A DNA stretch of 64,000 nucleotides, taken from positions 17,257,501-17,321,500 of the forward strand of contig BSBM01000904.1 in assembly GCA_027924585.1 (NCBI GenBank), written 5' to 3'. This document shows positions 24,701 to 36,577 of the stretch, piece after piece (within the stretch, counting starts at the first letter, position 1; each line of letters opens with the position of its first letter). The position numbers were made by a program, and so were the translations under genes. The DNA comes from Larix kaempferi (taxonomy: Eukaryota > Streptophyta > Pinopsida > Pinales > Pinaceae). The notes below the pieces were generated by a model. The model did no database searches. It saw only the letters and a list, made by a program, of their open reading frames with translations, and was not told where the DNA came from.

Positions 24701-25228
24701 AAAATCTTTAATTTACCAAGATAAGCTGCAAAACGATCTCAAGAACTTTTTCTCGGACACTTGTATCAATCAACTCAATCACTCAGATATTATTTGACTC
24801 CATAAGGCACTGGTCCTTTATCACATATTTTATTTGCTTATTATCAATCTGGAGTACTTGCTTTAATTTTCATAAAGAGTGATTTGTTTATGATTCAGTG
24901 TATCTTTCATTTTCTCTTGCAACGTGGATTGCGTTATCTTAGTTTCATTTAAAGTATTTTTGTGTCTCTCACCCTCAAACTCCTAAACAACACCCATCCG
25001 CATCTCAACATCAAAAAACATATAAAACACAAGAGCCTTAGATAACTCTTTGTAGGGACTACCCCCCTTGGCTTCGTTAGGAGTTAGCCTAAACGGAGGA
25101 GCTGGGATTTAGGTGACAGTACCTGGCTCATTATTTGCCCCCAAGGCCACATCTCTCCCCACTTTCCAGTGAGGGAGACAGCTTTCGAAAGATTTCTCCT
25201 GCTGGTGTGCATTTTGGTGGACAACAGG
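21756..25228 (+). repeat. 3.4-kb direct repeat, copy b
   Basis: This is the partner of 6852-10190, with TATATAA at 22260-22266, paired stem-loops at 24156-24306 and the 111-codon frame at 24389-24724. The tract 24377-24931 is identical to 9342-9896. Upstream, 21311-21755 begins TGTTAGAATAGG and could be the missing start of the same long LTR, since the right end reads GGACAACA (TG...CA). No target duplication supports this. Confidence 0.83.
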
Positions 25229-25230
25229 CC

Positions 25231-25520
25231 ATAAACAAAAAAGAATAATACAAAGTAAAAAGTAAATATGAGACTTAAACTAGAGACTTTAGAGCTTAGG
25301 ATTATGTGGTAAATATTATGTCGGTCATAAACAAAAAAGAATAATACAAAGTAAAAAGTAAATATGAGACTTAAACTAGAGACTTTACTTTTTACTTTTA
25401 ATACAAAGTAAAAAGTAAATATGAGACTTTAAAGTGTCTATTGAGTAACAAAATAATACAAAGTAAACAAAAAATAATAATACAAAGTAAAAAGTAAATA
25501 TGAGACTTAAACTAGATACT
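25231..25520 (+). repeat. Tandem AT-rich repeat
   Basis: A unit beginning CATAAACAAAAAAGAATAAT and running to AACTAGAGACTTTA occurs at 25231 and again at 25326 (period 95). Partial copies of its TACAAAGTAAAAAGTAAATA core follow near 25403 and 25480. Confidence 0.85.
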
Positions 25521-25639
25521 TTAGAGCTTAGAATTAGACTCAAGGAGCTATTCAAGGAGAGGTTTGCACCTTGGGAGATTTGATGCCTCTCGACGCTTGA
25601 TAGAGCCTAAGATTTTGATCTAGGCTGGTTAAATATTTC

Positions 25640-26570
25640 ACTTGAGTGAGACCCAAACTCATAAAGTACAAAATATCACACTTCATTTATATAAAAGCCA
25701 CTTTTTACATAAATGTACAAGGAACAAAGCCTTCAAGTCCCCCTCATCACCCCCACACCAAAAATATGAGGGAGGACCTTCAGAGTTATCTTTTCAACAC
25801 TTTCTCATAACGAGGGAGGTCCTTCCGGCACCATCAGAATCTCCATCTCTGGTTCTTGACGCAGCTCCCTCCTACTCTGGAATGCCTCTCGGAGACATGT
25901 TCCCGACCCTGAACTGGAACTCTGATGTTTGAGACTCTACTTGAGTCTCATGAACCTGCTCATCATCTCTGCACTAATTGAGTCTCCTACCAGTGCTCTT
26001 AAGAGATCCACTCTTTTCATCAGAAGAAATATAAATAACAGGTTGATCAGATGCAACACCTGCCCCATCCAAGATTACCCTCTGAGCCCAAGCTTCAAAA
26101 GCCTCATGCTCTTCAAGGTCACCATTATTAGTGGGCTTGGTCATGGTAAAATTTGCAAACTTCCAGATCTTCCATTCTTTTAGTACTGTGGTTATCCTTA
26201 CCTTCCATGGAACATAGTTGGACACACCGTCCAAGATGTCCTCAAACTGTATACTCATCATTGGAAAATCACTCACAACTAGAACTTTGAAAGACAACCA
26301 CAACTTTCTTCTTCCCTTCTTTCAAAAAGAACACTGTGAACAATATTGCTTACTGCCAAGTTCAATATCATTCTCATACCATGAAGAAAAATGACATAAG
26401 TATGAAGTTGCTCATTCACACATTCTGTCAAACACTTGAACATCTAGGGTTTTAATTAAAGATTAACTCACAATGCTTTTAAATTAAAACCACCACTTCC
26501 AGATCCCTTCAAATAATGAAATTTTAACAAGCACATAGAACACATGTATTTTGGTCAACCTAGACTATTT
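25640..26570 (-). mobile_element. Ty1/copia fragment: LTR, primer site and gag start
   Basis: The LTR fragment 26382-26570 matches 20570-20750. Inside it on the minus strand is TGGTATGAGA (about 26373-26382), a decayed primer-binding site. Gag starts at 26303 and reads MSIQFEDILDGVSNYVPWKV then RITTVLKEWKIW, the N-terminus of copia gag, followed by AQRVILDGAG. The frame ends at 25974. Charged remnants can be followed to about 25640. The rest of gag-pol is absent. Confidence 0.75.
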
Positions 26571-28294
26571 CAATTTGGTTGTCAAACCCTATAGACTATC
26601 ATCTATCAATCGAAAACAAATAATCAAAGTGGTGTCAATTGTCACCTAGGCTCTCTCTATGGTGATATCTTCAAATCTAGGGTGCCATGCATGAAATCAT
26701 AACTAGCCTTCAAGAGAGTGATTGAGTTGGGGAGGCCAAGAATCCTAAGCTTCACCTCCTTAGCTTCCCTCTCCCTATCCCTTTGGACCTTAGCCTATAT
26801 AGTAATCTCAACAACGAGACGGGTATTTATCCCTTCGATTACATGAACCTAGGAAATATGTTTATCTATTTGCTTCTAAATTAACTCTCGTTTGGTAATA
26901 GTTGTATAGTTAAGTTTTTCTTATTAAAGGAGGATTTGATCTTATTTGTTCTTAATGTCATACATAATAGCTTCTAAGTATTTTGAAATTAAAACAATGG
27001 TGCAAGTTTTATGTAGTCTAATTCCATCTTGTATTCTATAGATAATAAAGGTCACCTCCTGAAGAGTTGAGGATAGCTATGAATTTTCCTCTAGAAGATT
27101 TACCACAAAGGTTTGTAATTCCTCTATGATCATGCAATGCATATTAAAATTATCCAATGAGTCAACCTACCACAATAAACTCTGATGAGAAGCCCCTTTT
27201 TACTTCGAACTTACTACACATGATAATCCTACAAAGTGAGCTCCATGATGAGAGAAATATTTCAACATGAGCAAATGGAAACAAAGGCCAATCAAACCCT
27301 TGAAAATTAGCTTTGGAAGGATTTGTTGAGAAACTACAACATAGTCAACCCATTCCGCATCATAGTTGACGACCCTATCCCTGCACCTTGGTGAACTTGT
27401 ACCCTTCACCATGATCATGCCATCGGTTGCATCTTGGTCTGCCAGTTCATCTATGACTGGGTTAGATCATTCGGATACACCCTAGATGATCCATTTGGTT
27501 GTACGATGGTTGACCCAATCATCTCCTTCTGTGGCCAACCTATTCAAATCTCCTTGTCTATGGTCATCCCATACAAAGCCTTGTATAAGAAAACAATAGC
27601 CAGTGAAAAACATGAAAAGACTAGAATTCTTTTAGCTAAGGTATTTATAAGCATTATATTCACAGTTTGAAAATCCTTCATAAACCAAATTACCCTAATG
27701 ATAATCTTAAATACCATTGCATACAATAGGAACTCCAATAGGAAAGAAAAAAAATAACTCATTTTGTGTGTTCCTGGACATGTTCCTAAATAGTTTGAAC
27801 ATTGAACAGAAATTCTAAAACAAACAAAATGGACTCAGAATAAAACTGAAGTTCTATTGATCGATTGGAAGATGATGTAACGATTATTAAGCCAAAAAGC
27901 AGCCATACTGCCAAACTAATGAAGCTGCAGAACCAACTTTCAAATGTGTAAAATCGAAATTGGTGCCATAGAAATTAATGACGACTATATATTAGGGATC
28001 TAACCATGGACATATTCCAATTAGTTTTCTGCTAGTTTGTCCATAGTAATTTACTTTGAATTGCATCTCAATGGTTCTCTTGAAATATAACTTTTGTTTT
28101 CTGGTAGAGCTCAGACTTCTATCAACACCATAATCATGGGTTGTTCTCCTTGTAAACTTAGGCACATAAATTTTGCAATGATAATCCAACCACTGGCGAC
28201 ACAAGGCAATTTTATCACAACTATGGGTATATAACAAAACATAAAATTGCTAATTGGCACGACAAAGACACCAACGGGAACATTTAGCATGTAC
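26571..28294. other. Mostly unassigned; possible LINE ORF1 remnant on minus strand
   Basis: On the minus strand 26650-27180 translates, with stops, to a charged helical stretch ending near QRDREREAKEVKLRILGLP. That resembles the coiled coil plus RNA-binding start of a LINE ORF1 (weak). A minus-strand frame of 81 codons at 27992-28237 is not recognised. No further PLAA exon was found here. Confidence 0.3.
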
Positions 28295-28354
28295 CTCCAC
28301 GGTTGTAAGGCAACTTCCTAACCGGTTCACCGTCCTCAATATCCACATCAAATA
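28295..28354 (-). CDS. PLAA: PLAA homologue, PFU-domain exon
   Basis: This 60-bp exon completes the split Val codon and reads FDVDIEDGEPVRKLPYNRG, then leaves one base. It is the conserved core of the PFU domain. The acceptor is TTTGACCAG/TA and the donor GGAG/GTACAT. The family continues with a segment starting around NPY and then a helix ending near FILQN. I could not find that segment in the 28 kb to the left, so the next intron may again be very long. Confidence 0.92.
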
Positions 28355-28541
28355 CTGGTCAAATCACAAGTTAAAATGATCAGTAATTTTAAACAATATA
28401 GACATGCAAATCTCATTGAACACAGCACAACCATTTAAACAATAAAATGGGTCACTTATTTTCTTTTTAAATATGTCATATATTTATATAAAGTATTTAC
28501 AAATACCACAAACATTTAAGAAAATAAAAAAGGTTACTTAC

Positions 28542-28614
28542 CATAGTCATATGCAACACCATCAAGTTTTTTACGACCTTGTAAATCATCAGGCCCATCC
28601 ACTACTTCACCGAT
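28542..28614 (-). CDS. PLAA: PLAA homologue, PFU-domain exon
   Basis: This 73-bp exon reads IGEVVDGPDDLQGRKKLDGV then AYDY, plus one base of a split codon. The acceptor is CTTGTCTTTTCAG/ATC with a good pyrimidine tract, and the donor CTATG/GTAAGT is near consensus. IGEVVDGP is a hallmark of plant PLAA PFU domains. It follows the preceding exon (ending KWDK) in phase 0, as in the family. The next exon is only 187 bp downstream, a normal plant intron, in sharp contrast to the 18-kb intron upstream. Confidence 0.93.
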
Positions 28615-29080
28615 CTGAAAAGACAAGCATTTCATGAAAAACTAGTTTTGCAAATATTATTTAACATGAAAAACAACACCCCCATTCAAAAACAAGAAAA
28701 AAAATAAAAAAAATCAAGCCAGAAGCAATACCCAAGACCACAAAACAGTCTGGAAATGGATGAGAAATGTCCTGAAATCTTCAGTCTACAAACATTCCAT
28801 AAATTTCCCAATTGCTTCTGTAGTATAATCACTACGGAATTATTTATTAATAATTATACAATCAGTCACATAAAATAATAAGTAAGAATAGAATAGGTTA
28901 TATTGCAAAAGTCATAACCTTTAAAGAAGCATATACATTATTTTCATATGTTGTATAATCTCCCGGTTGGAATGATTATTATACTTGTTTCATCCAATTC
29001 CTAACACAGCAGAGTCTATATATGTTTATGGATATCTATATGGATATGTGTGTGTGTGTGTGTCTAGACATTTCCAGCAG
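28615..29080. other. PLAA giant-intron sequence, no feature
   Basis: Intronic AT-rich DNA left of the copia gag remnant. A (TG)n stretch lies at 29046-29063. Confidence 0.6.
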
Positions 29081-29880
29081 CAAGTCAACTATCCAGATAA
29101 GTTAACTGGGAAAAACTATCCACCTTGGAAACAAAGGTTGAAGGGGATTTTATCATGTAATGATATTTAAGAGATCATCGCATGATAAACACCCAACCAT
29201 GGCAAATAACGGATGATTAGAAGAACAAGAATGGCCTCATCCTCATTACTTTTGCAATTGACCATGATCTTCCCCTACATTTTAGAGGCATAATTATGCT
29301 TTACAAGCCTAGTCCAAATTAAGAAGTTTATATTAAAACCCAAATGAAGGTTTTCAAGGCAGAGATCGATGAGAGCTCATGGACTCAAGTCTTGAAGAGT
29401 ACCTTTGGGTTAGGAGTCCAAGGTGTACTCTGACAGTGTTTACCCCATATACCATTCACAGAATGTGAGGAAGTGCCTAGAGTGTTTCCTTCAGGACTAA
29501 AAGAGTGCATCCAATGTAAATACATAGCGAGAGCACCTACGCAACTCCTATAACTACACTATCAACAACATGAGAGAATTAAGAACATCGCAAAAAGAAA
29601 GAGACTTAGAATAAATACACAAGTTAAGTTGCATAAAGAGCATGTCAAGATTTGTTGGAAATAGAATTTGTGGCCAAAACAGGGGTGAAAGAAGGCTCCT
29701 CATCCAAGTCATAAATCACTATCTAAGAATGTTATTTAGAGAGTACCCAGGTGAGGGGTGCCAGTTGTGCCTTCTCGTGAGGGATACTAGACAAAGAATG
29801 AGGAGTTTCATCACTCATAACAATCAAGGGCAGAGGGAAGAATCTTTGAACTGATGATTGGCTACATGACGAAACCTAGT
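29081..29880 (+). pseudogene. Ty1/copia-type gag remnant
   Basis: The plus-strand translation begins NYPDKLTGKNYPPWKQRLKG then ILSCNDI, the classic copia gag opening (LTG-NY-W-). Further pieces read through stops and frameshifts (GLILITFAIDHDLP, SWTQVLKSTFGL, ECIQCKYIARAPT). No LTR was identified next to it. Confidence 0.6.
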
Positions 29881-30274
29881 GAGTAACGCTCTATGTAGAG
29901 GAGTCTGGCTCTAGGCCCTCCTAGAGTTACTCTATCTCACTGTTTGGTGAAGCCTAATTTGAGGTTTGGAATGAGAAGATATCTTGAATTGCACTAATCA
30001 AATATCAAAGGAAGCTTGGACCTTTGGTTGTCGATTGTTGCCCCGAGTTGGGAGGACAACAAGGAAGTAAGAGGTGATCCTCCTAGGATGCTTTGGGTAG
30101 GCGGGACCATGCAAGGATTTCGATCTTTTGCCCGAAAATCTCTCTCAAAAAAGAGAGAAACACCTCTAATTTGAATAACAAAAAAAAGAAGAGAGGGAAC
30201 CACCTATATCCTGGAGAAAGCGGTAAAACCTCCCATTGATCTCATAATGGGTAGAATCTGAAGATGAGGTGTTC

Positions 30275-31517
30275 CCTATGTTGCACTGGCTTTGGGGATG
30301 GGGGAACGACATGGACGGGGGGACGAGTCCCCAGGACGGCTAGAGCGCACCCCCAATTTTTCAAGGGACGGCAGGTTGGGGACGACAATAATTTATATAT
30401 ATATATATATTAAAAACGTTTAAAAATTAAAATTCACCATAAACATTTGTAGTTGCTTGTAAGCACAATAGTCTATACTTTATAGTATTATGCACATCCC
30501 TTACACTTGCTAGTTTTGAAAAAACTCAAGCAAAAAGAAAAGGACTTGTGAGCATTATTGGCACTTGAACGTGAATAAAATGTAGTTTAGCTTTAGGAAA
30601 GTTTAAGTATAACTATTTTCAATCTGCACTAAGGTCCATGTAGGGTCTATGAGAATAATGCTTGTCTCTATAACAACTCTTCTTCCTTAAATTTCTTGCT
30701 TATAATGATTGGGTTAAAAAGAATTCCCTTCACAAAAGGTTCTATAGATTTTTATAACTATGTTGAAAAGCACTACAAAACACTTTTGGATATACATGCT
30801 TGCAATCTATAAAGAGATTAGAATCATGTTTTAGATAAAGAAGGATATTGAATATGAATTTATTCAAATGTTAAGTACCCAATCTAAGTCATTACTATCC
30901 AATTGTTTTCACAGTGCTTGAGGTTGGGATGGGGAAAGAGTTGGGCTTAAATAACTCATGGACACCTATGTAAAATATGTAAAAGTTAAGATGACCCTAA
31001 AAATGAGAAGAACAAGAGCAATACCCAAAAGGATCAAACCTTTCAGTTGTTGCATTTCTTAGTTTGTTGGCATGGAGGCTTTGCTGCTTGTAATGATGTT
31101 GCTAAAAAGACAAAAGTTAAATCACTAGAAACCCAAATCAAAATCCATCATACACAACCCATATGTTGAGCTGCAACTTGCATAGATTTAGATTTAGATT
31201 TAGAAAAATACAAAAAATATGGATGGGATAAATGATCATATTGTCCATTCATCAATGTCCATTGTCAGAATTGAAGATACATGACCAAAACATCTCCAAA
31301 ATCTGCGCGAGACATCTCTGAAATCTACTTGGAATGTCTCCAAATTTACCCGAAAATATGTTGGGGACGTTTTGGGTACGACCAACAAGTCCCCAAGTCC
31401 CTAATGAAGTCCCCAAGAGATAAGGGAAGTTTCCTAGGGGTCCCCAAGTCCCCGAAACGCGGGGACGGCGGGTACAAGGCTTTTTTGGGGGGGGGACGGG
31501 TTCCCGTTCAACATAGG
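30275..31517. mobile_element. Terminal-inverted-repeat element with G-rich subterminal repeats
   Basis: The ends read CCTATGTTG (30275 on) and CAACATAGG (to 31517). The flanks share GTGTTC at 30269-30274 and 31518-31523. Just inside each end lie inverted clusters of GGGGAC-type words: GGGGACG and GTCCCC near 30300-30380, and CCCCAAGTCCC several times near 31390-31460. The interior is AT-rich and non-coding, with a (TA)n run at 30394-30411. The terminal sequence resembles the hAT ends elsewhere in the window, but the class is not proven. Confidence 0.6.
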
Positions 31518-31799
31518 GTGTTCTTCTTACACAAAGCTAATGAAAGCTAACCTAGAACAAGCCAAGGGAGATCCTAACAACTCGCATCCAATGTTTTGCA
31601 CATATTTGCAAGTTTGACAACAATGTCATCTCTCAAGTACAGAAAGTATGAGTAAAAGAAATGCATTTTAGGACTAAGACCCCCAAGAGATGCAATTTAC
31701 AAGACCTAAATACACTACATGTCGATATCCTCTTTGAGCACCATGTTCAAACAACAAGATGTCGCTCAAAGCATCTAGTGGGTCCTTAAAAGAGGTAAG

Positions 31800-33013
31800 G
31801 AAATCGCAAGAGATGACCACAAACTAAAGTAACCTATGAAAGTTTTCAAACCCCAACCCGGTTTCAAGCTTGATAGCTTCTCTACATATGGTTTAATGCC
31901 CAAACCCCAATATGCACATTTTTAACATAAAAATGACTAAGCTGAAGCCTGAAACACATGAGATTCTTTTTCAAACATAAACTCAAAAATTTATAACTTT
32001 CAGCCAATAACTCATACTCAGAAATTTCAATTTTCAACCAATCACATAAACATAACACACAGATTTTTGACCAATAGGTCCAGGATAAAACCCCGAAGGG
32101 AAAACCTAAGTGAGAGAGATTTTATTAAAAAATTATGAGACAAATAGCAACCAACAGCAGCAATACTTATCTCTGTTTTTCTTCTTGAAAAACGTGCCAA
32201 TACAAACAGCAGTAAAACAGCAGTACGGCCTTGGGAAATGTGCCCAGAAAAAAACAGCAAGAGAAATACCTCGGAATTCGTGCCAAATAAGAAACTGAAC
32301 AGACCTCGAAAACTGTGTCAAATCTGACTGTATGGACAGACCTGTACGGATGCCGTATGGAACTCGAAATCTGTGGCAGAATTTAATACTATACAGACTG
32401 TACAGATTCTGAAAAATCAGTAAATTAATTGCCTCAGAATTCGTGCCCTCTCTCTCCTGCTGTACGGATGAGTCTTCCTCGATTTCTGTGCAATTAAACC
32501 GGTGTACGGATTGCATTAAATGACCTCCAATCGCCTTGGGAATTGTGCCCTGCTCCTCAAAATCCCTTCCTCGATTTCTGTGCAAGGTTTTCTCTTCCAC
32601 TTCTCTGGTTCAAAATCTCTTCAAACCTTCTCTCTCTTTCTCTTCTTCTTCTCTCCAAAACTCCTCTCTTCGATGTGAATAATGAAAAATGTTTCCTTCC
32701 CCCAAGCCTTTTTGTTCATGGCAACTTCCTCTTTTCAATCTAATGGTCCAGATTACATTAGATGAGGGGTTCTCATTAAATGCTCATTAAATAAATAATA
32801 AATGACATTTAGTGCACTTCATGTCATTTAATAAAGTGAGCACCCCTTTTAATTAATCGCTCACTTGACTTTTCATTAAATCTGAACTTAGGATAAACTC
32901 GTGACTTAACTTTTAATAAAGTGACTTTATAAATATAAAGTCATTCTCACTTTATTAATTAATGACTAGGGGAGTTACCTTTTTAAAGTGTCCTTCTCCA
33001 GCCCAAGGTAACA
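31800..33013 (-). repeat. LTR-like repeat, copy 1
   Basis: Homologous to 38440-39519. Both share AACCCGGTTTC near the left end, AACAGCAGTACTTATCTC in the middle (with differences) and a run of degenerate CTCGAATTTCTGTGCC words. On the minus strand the right end would start TGTTACCTTGGGC, compared with TGTTCCAAGGC in copy 2, consistent with LTR ends. No gag-pol is attached. Confidence 0.6.
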
Positions 33014-33089
33014 CAAGGTGAACAACACTTCCTAGGTAACATTTCAACAACCTAGAGGGCTTTGAAAACCAGTAATGAACCCGCCAAGG

Positions 33090-34010
33090 AGGAACTACAA
33101 AGTCAATGATATCAGAGGGAAAAAGAGGTAGGTAGGTCTATCAGTCCGTCCAAGGTCACCAAGGGTCCAGAATTTATGAAAGAAATAGATCTCTCTAAAG
33201 ATGGCCTCAAGGAGCAAAAGATGCTTCCTGAACTTTACCGAAATGATGGAATGTGGTACCCTCCACTTGCAATGAGTGATACATTGTAGCAAAAGGATCT
33301 ATACTCTCTCCATCCAAGTCCAAAGAACTCGAAGCAAGCTAGAACCCCAAACTTTAGAACCAGAGGGCGATGGGTCTAATGACCGTGTCTAACAGGTGGA
33401 TCTCGCCCATCGTATCATTGCAGTGACTCTAGAAACATTGTCACTTAAGAAGGGAAAGCGAGCCATATCCCTTGTTGAGTCAATACTAGACAATAGGTCT
33501 CAAGTCAAATGAAGGCACTAAAAACTGAACCCCCAAATATGCATATGCCATGGTGATCTTGATCTCTTCCCCTTAAAAGTGAATCTGGTAGGAAGAGAGA
33601 ATGTGCTTCTATGCATTGAACATCATAACCTTAGTCTTAATTAGGTTAGTTTCCAGCTACGAAGATCACAAAAGACAGGGCATCACAATGTATCTCAAGC
33701 CCCTCAAGTGAGGAGGCCAAAAACTTCACATCATTGACAAATAAAAGCCAAGAGATCAAGAAATGGTGGAAAAGTGAACGATCCCCATCCTATATTAGCT
33801 CCTTGATAAAAGATTCTAGCTCATCAATATATATCCTTGATAGAATTGAACAAAGACAACAACCCTGCTTCATGCCAATAGTACTCCTAATGAAACATGA
33901 GAGGCCATGAGCTATACAACCCTGCTTCATGCCAATAGTACTCCTAATGAAACATGAGAGGCCATGAGCTATACACACAACTAAGAACTGATTCATAGGT
34001 CATCGTTTTT
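33090..34010 (-). pseudogene. LINE reverse-transcriptase fragment with in-frame 60-bp duplication
   Basis: The minus-strand translation contains CFIRSTIGMKQGC and YIDELE, the RT motif corresponding to GVKQGCPLSP...YIDELE in plant LINEs. LLFVNDVKFLASS follows, a mutated version of the catalytic A-D-D box, then a C-terminal region (CITHCKWRVPHSIISVKFRK, LLLEAIFREIYFFHKF). The segment 33856-33915 is repeated exactly at 33916-33975, doubling AHGLSCFIRSTIGMKQGC. Several frameshifts are present. The element is dead and 5'-truncated. Confidence 0.85.
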
Positions 34011-34379
34011 CCTACCTTCCAATCATCATTGATTCATAATTATTAAATATTTTTTAATGTCCCTTTGAATATTGTATTTTAGGCTCTTGTCCCTTTTTTA
34101 TGATGGGTTGGTCAAGGAACTATTTCATCCATTATAGGTGTATCTGTTAAAACTCTCAACACATGGTAACAATCCTAGAAATATGACCTAACCTACCTAC
34201 TTAGGATCAACATAAAACTAATAGTATCATATTGCATTCAAATATTACTAGAAACTAGAACACATCAAACTGGAAATTATGAGTTATAACAGCAAGTACA
34301 AACAGATCTGAAACTCAAATCACATCACTATTTTATTACTCTTGAAGTAAGCAATATGAGAAGCTTCAAATCCTAACTC

Positions 34380-34910
34380 TAGTCACTCAATGCTTTGTGT
34401 GGTCCAAGAGGACCACCTCCACTTCCGCAAGACCCCAATGGCATTGCCAGCCATGGTCCCATGACATCAGTTAGCTGATATAAGACAACAGCACATTACA
34501 CGATCCAACTCCTATTCCAGTTAGGAGAGATGGTTCCAATGGACCATGAAAACCTTGTACCATTTGTATCATAAATTCTAGCTCCATTTTCTTGGCACAT
34601 CTCTCTCAGATCGACGCTCCATCTTCAAAGTTGGCTTTTCGATAATTTAGATTAGATTCATACTTTACTTTCTCCATCATGCTTTTCATTGGAGCCATTT
34701 TAGTGCTCTCACTTTGTATGGACATCATTTTGTACCCAATAGTCCCTTTGACCTAATTTAGTGGTCATTCATAGGACATTAACAAAATTTTACAGCAAAC
34801 CAAATAATTTCTTTCTTTCTTACTTCTTAAGGTCCGATAGACCAAAGTTGGTCTCAGTGGACGTTAACCATCATCATCATCAAAATTATCTTATCTTATC
34901 TTATCTATCT
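34380..34910 (+). mobile_element. LINE 3' UTR end
   Basis: Non-coding sequence ending CCCTTTGACCTAATTTAGTG then GTCATTCATAGGACATTAAC (about 34750-34790), the 3' end of the LINE family at 18.66 and 60.36 kb. After about 70 bp comes AAAATTATCTTATCTTATCTTATC, a run of the ATCTT tail. No ORF remains. Confidence 0.65.
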
Positions 34911-35882
34911 ACTGAACTGAGTGAATAAGCAATAGAGAACCTACCTCTCTTTATAAAGGAGGAGGCTATAGTTGTACTCAAAAAATAACCTAACCCTAAG
35001 CACCTCCATTAGAGTGCCTAGCCTGCATGCATACATGCATGCACTGGCCTCCTAGAGAACTATGCCTAGACTTGAGTAAGGTACACATTCAATTCACCTT
35101 CACTCTCTCCTTGGGATTAACTAGAAATCCACCTGCCTAGTGCTCTTTTATTAAAACTAGGAAAGTAAATCACAAATAGGGAACAAACTCATAAATAGAA
35201 TTGAAGCTAATAATTTGTGTTTAGAACAACAATCAAAATAAGAAGGCAAATGTTATTCTAATTTTGTGACATCAGTTACAATTGGAATAAATCTAAAGGC
35301 TTGTCACTGTCCACACTCAAGGCATCTCTTCTACTCTGTACAGGAACTAACTAGACAGACTTGTTGATGCACCATTACTGTTGGGTATAGGACTAATGAG
35401 TGTGCCCTCCCAATGATTATACAAACTATACCTCTGTCCCACATGCCTGTAATTTCATTGATATTTTACCTGCCACTGTACCTTCTCTGCATGCATTCAA
35501 GTTTTGGACACCTTCATAGGTAAATATTGAACTAACAAGTATGTCCAAGACAAGAGCACTTACAGCTTTACAAACTCTTAACAGAATCAGAGCTTTTCTT
35601 TCCCCTCGTAGAATGTCAAACTTTGGTGCATTCCATTCCCCAATGGTCGAGTGCCAATCTTCTATGAGATTCATTCCTCTTTGATCAAGTGCCAAAAATC
35701 ATGCCAGGAGACAATAAATTTTTAGGCCCAAAGGCCATCCACTTCCACACCATTTCAATCTCACTCTTCTTCTATCACCCCAAGTCACATGGTTTGGGTT
35801 TGAGTTCGAGTTCAGCAATGATGAGATACAGTTTGAATTCAAATTTTCCAATAAAATTAATGTGAGGTTCACCATTAGGTTT
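34911..35882. other. No feature recognised
   Basis: Intronic AT-rich DNA. A minus-strand frame of 89 codons at 35426-35695 has no recognisable family. Confidence 0.45.
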
Positions 35883-36090
35883 TGTTAGGTACTTTATCCT
35901 TAGGGATTATGGTACACTGTACAATTATGTAGATTATTAGGAATTATGAAGAGATGTAGGAGAATAAGATTGACCTCTTAGAAGATGAAACCAAGGGTCA
36001 GATCCTCATGTAGTTTTACAATGTTCACACTCAATACAAAGCATCAAGCATTGGAGCCATCCAAGCCTGTCATTGGTATTAGAGCACTAG
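35883..36090 (+). mobile_element. Short (190-bp) copia-type LTR with primer-binding site
   Basis: TGTTAGGTACTTTATC (35883 on) to AGCCTGTCA (36072) has TG...CA ends and is followed at once by TTGGTATTAGAGC (36073 on), one base away from the usual tRNA-Met primer-binding site. The element behind it is not recognisable and no second LTR is present. Confidence 0.7.
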
Positions 36091-36363
36091 TTTTGCCATA
36101 ACTCCATGCATTTCGCTTGAGTCTATCTATCTACCACAAATTTGTAGAAGATCCTTCTAGTATTGTATCCTGCATACCTGGGTATTCTACCAAACCTACC
36201 CATGCATTTAACCTGTCTTTCTTTCTGTTTAACCTATCTTTCACTCTGTTCATTCTCTACATACGTTTAACGTGGTTCCATATCTATTCAAACCCACACG
36301 GTTCTCTATCTATGTCCCAACAGCTTAGACTATCGCTTGATTAGATATCCACACCATAAAAAA

Positions 36364-36577
36364 CAATGTTACAAATGCCGTGTCGGGGAATATATCGTTG
36401 AGTGTTTGAAAAGAAACTTATTGGCAATACCAAGGAAAATATCGGGAATTATCAGAAAATATCAGCAAAAATAAACTTAAACCTAAAGAGCTATGAAAAT
36501 ATCAGACAAAACGGCAACACGAAAAACTCGTGAGAAATCAGAAATATCAAGAGAAATCGGAGATATTTGTAACACAG
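36364..36577. mobile_element. 214-bp hAT-type MITE
   Basis: The ends are CAATGTTACAAAT and, reverse-complemented, CTGTGTTACAAAT (11/13). The flanks ATAAAAAA / GTAAAAAC match 6/8. The body is rich in AAATATC and AAATCGG. The ends match the 5' terminus (CTATGTTACAAAC near 59200) of the hAT transposase fossil, which suggests that family as its source. Confidence 0.65.

Noticed and set aside
6852-25228. The two 3.4-kb repeats as LTRs of one 18-kb element
   Set aside because: Copy a starts later than copy b may, there is no primer-binding site or polypurine tract beside them, no matching target duplication, and the DNA between them holds unrelated fragments.
25231-25520. CRISPR-like or satellite array
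   Set aside because: There are only two full units and partial ones, with no unique spacers. It is a plain local tandem duplication in a plant genome.
32133-32600. 155-codon minus-strand frame
   Set aside because: It falls inside the LTR-like repeat, shows no family, and is not kept in the second copy at 38.4-39.5 kb.
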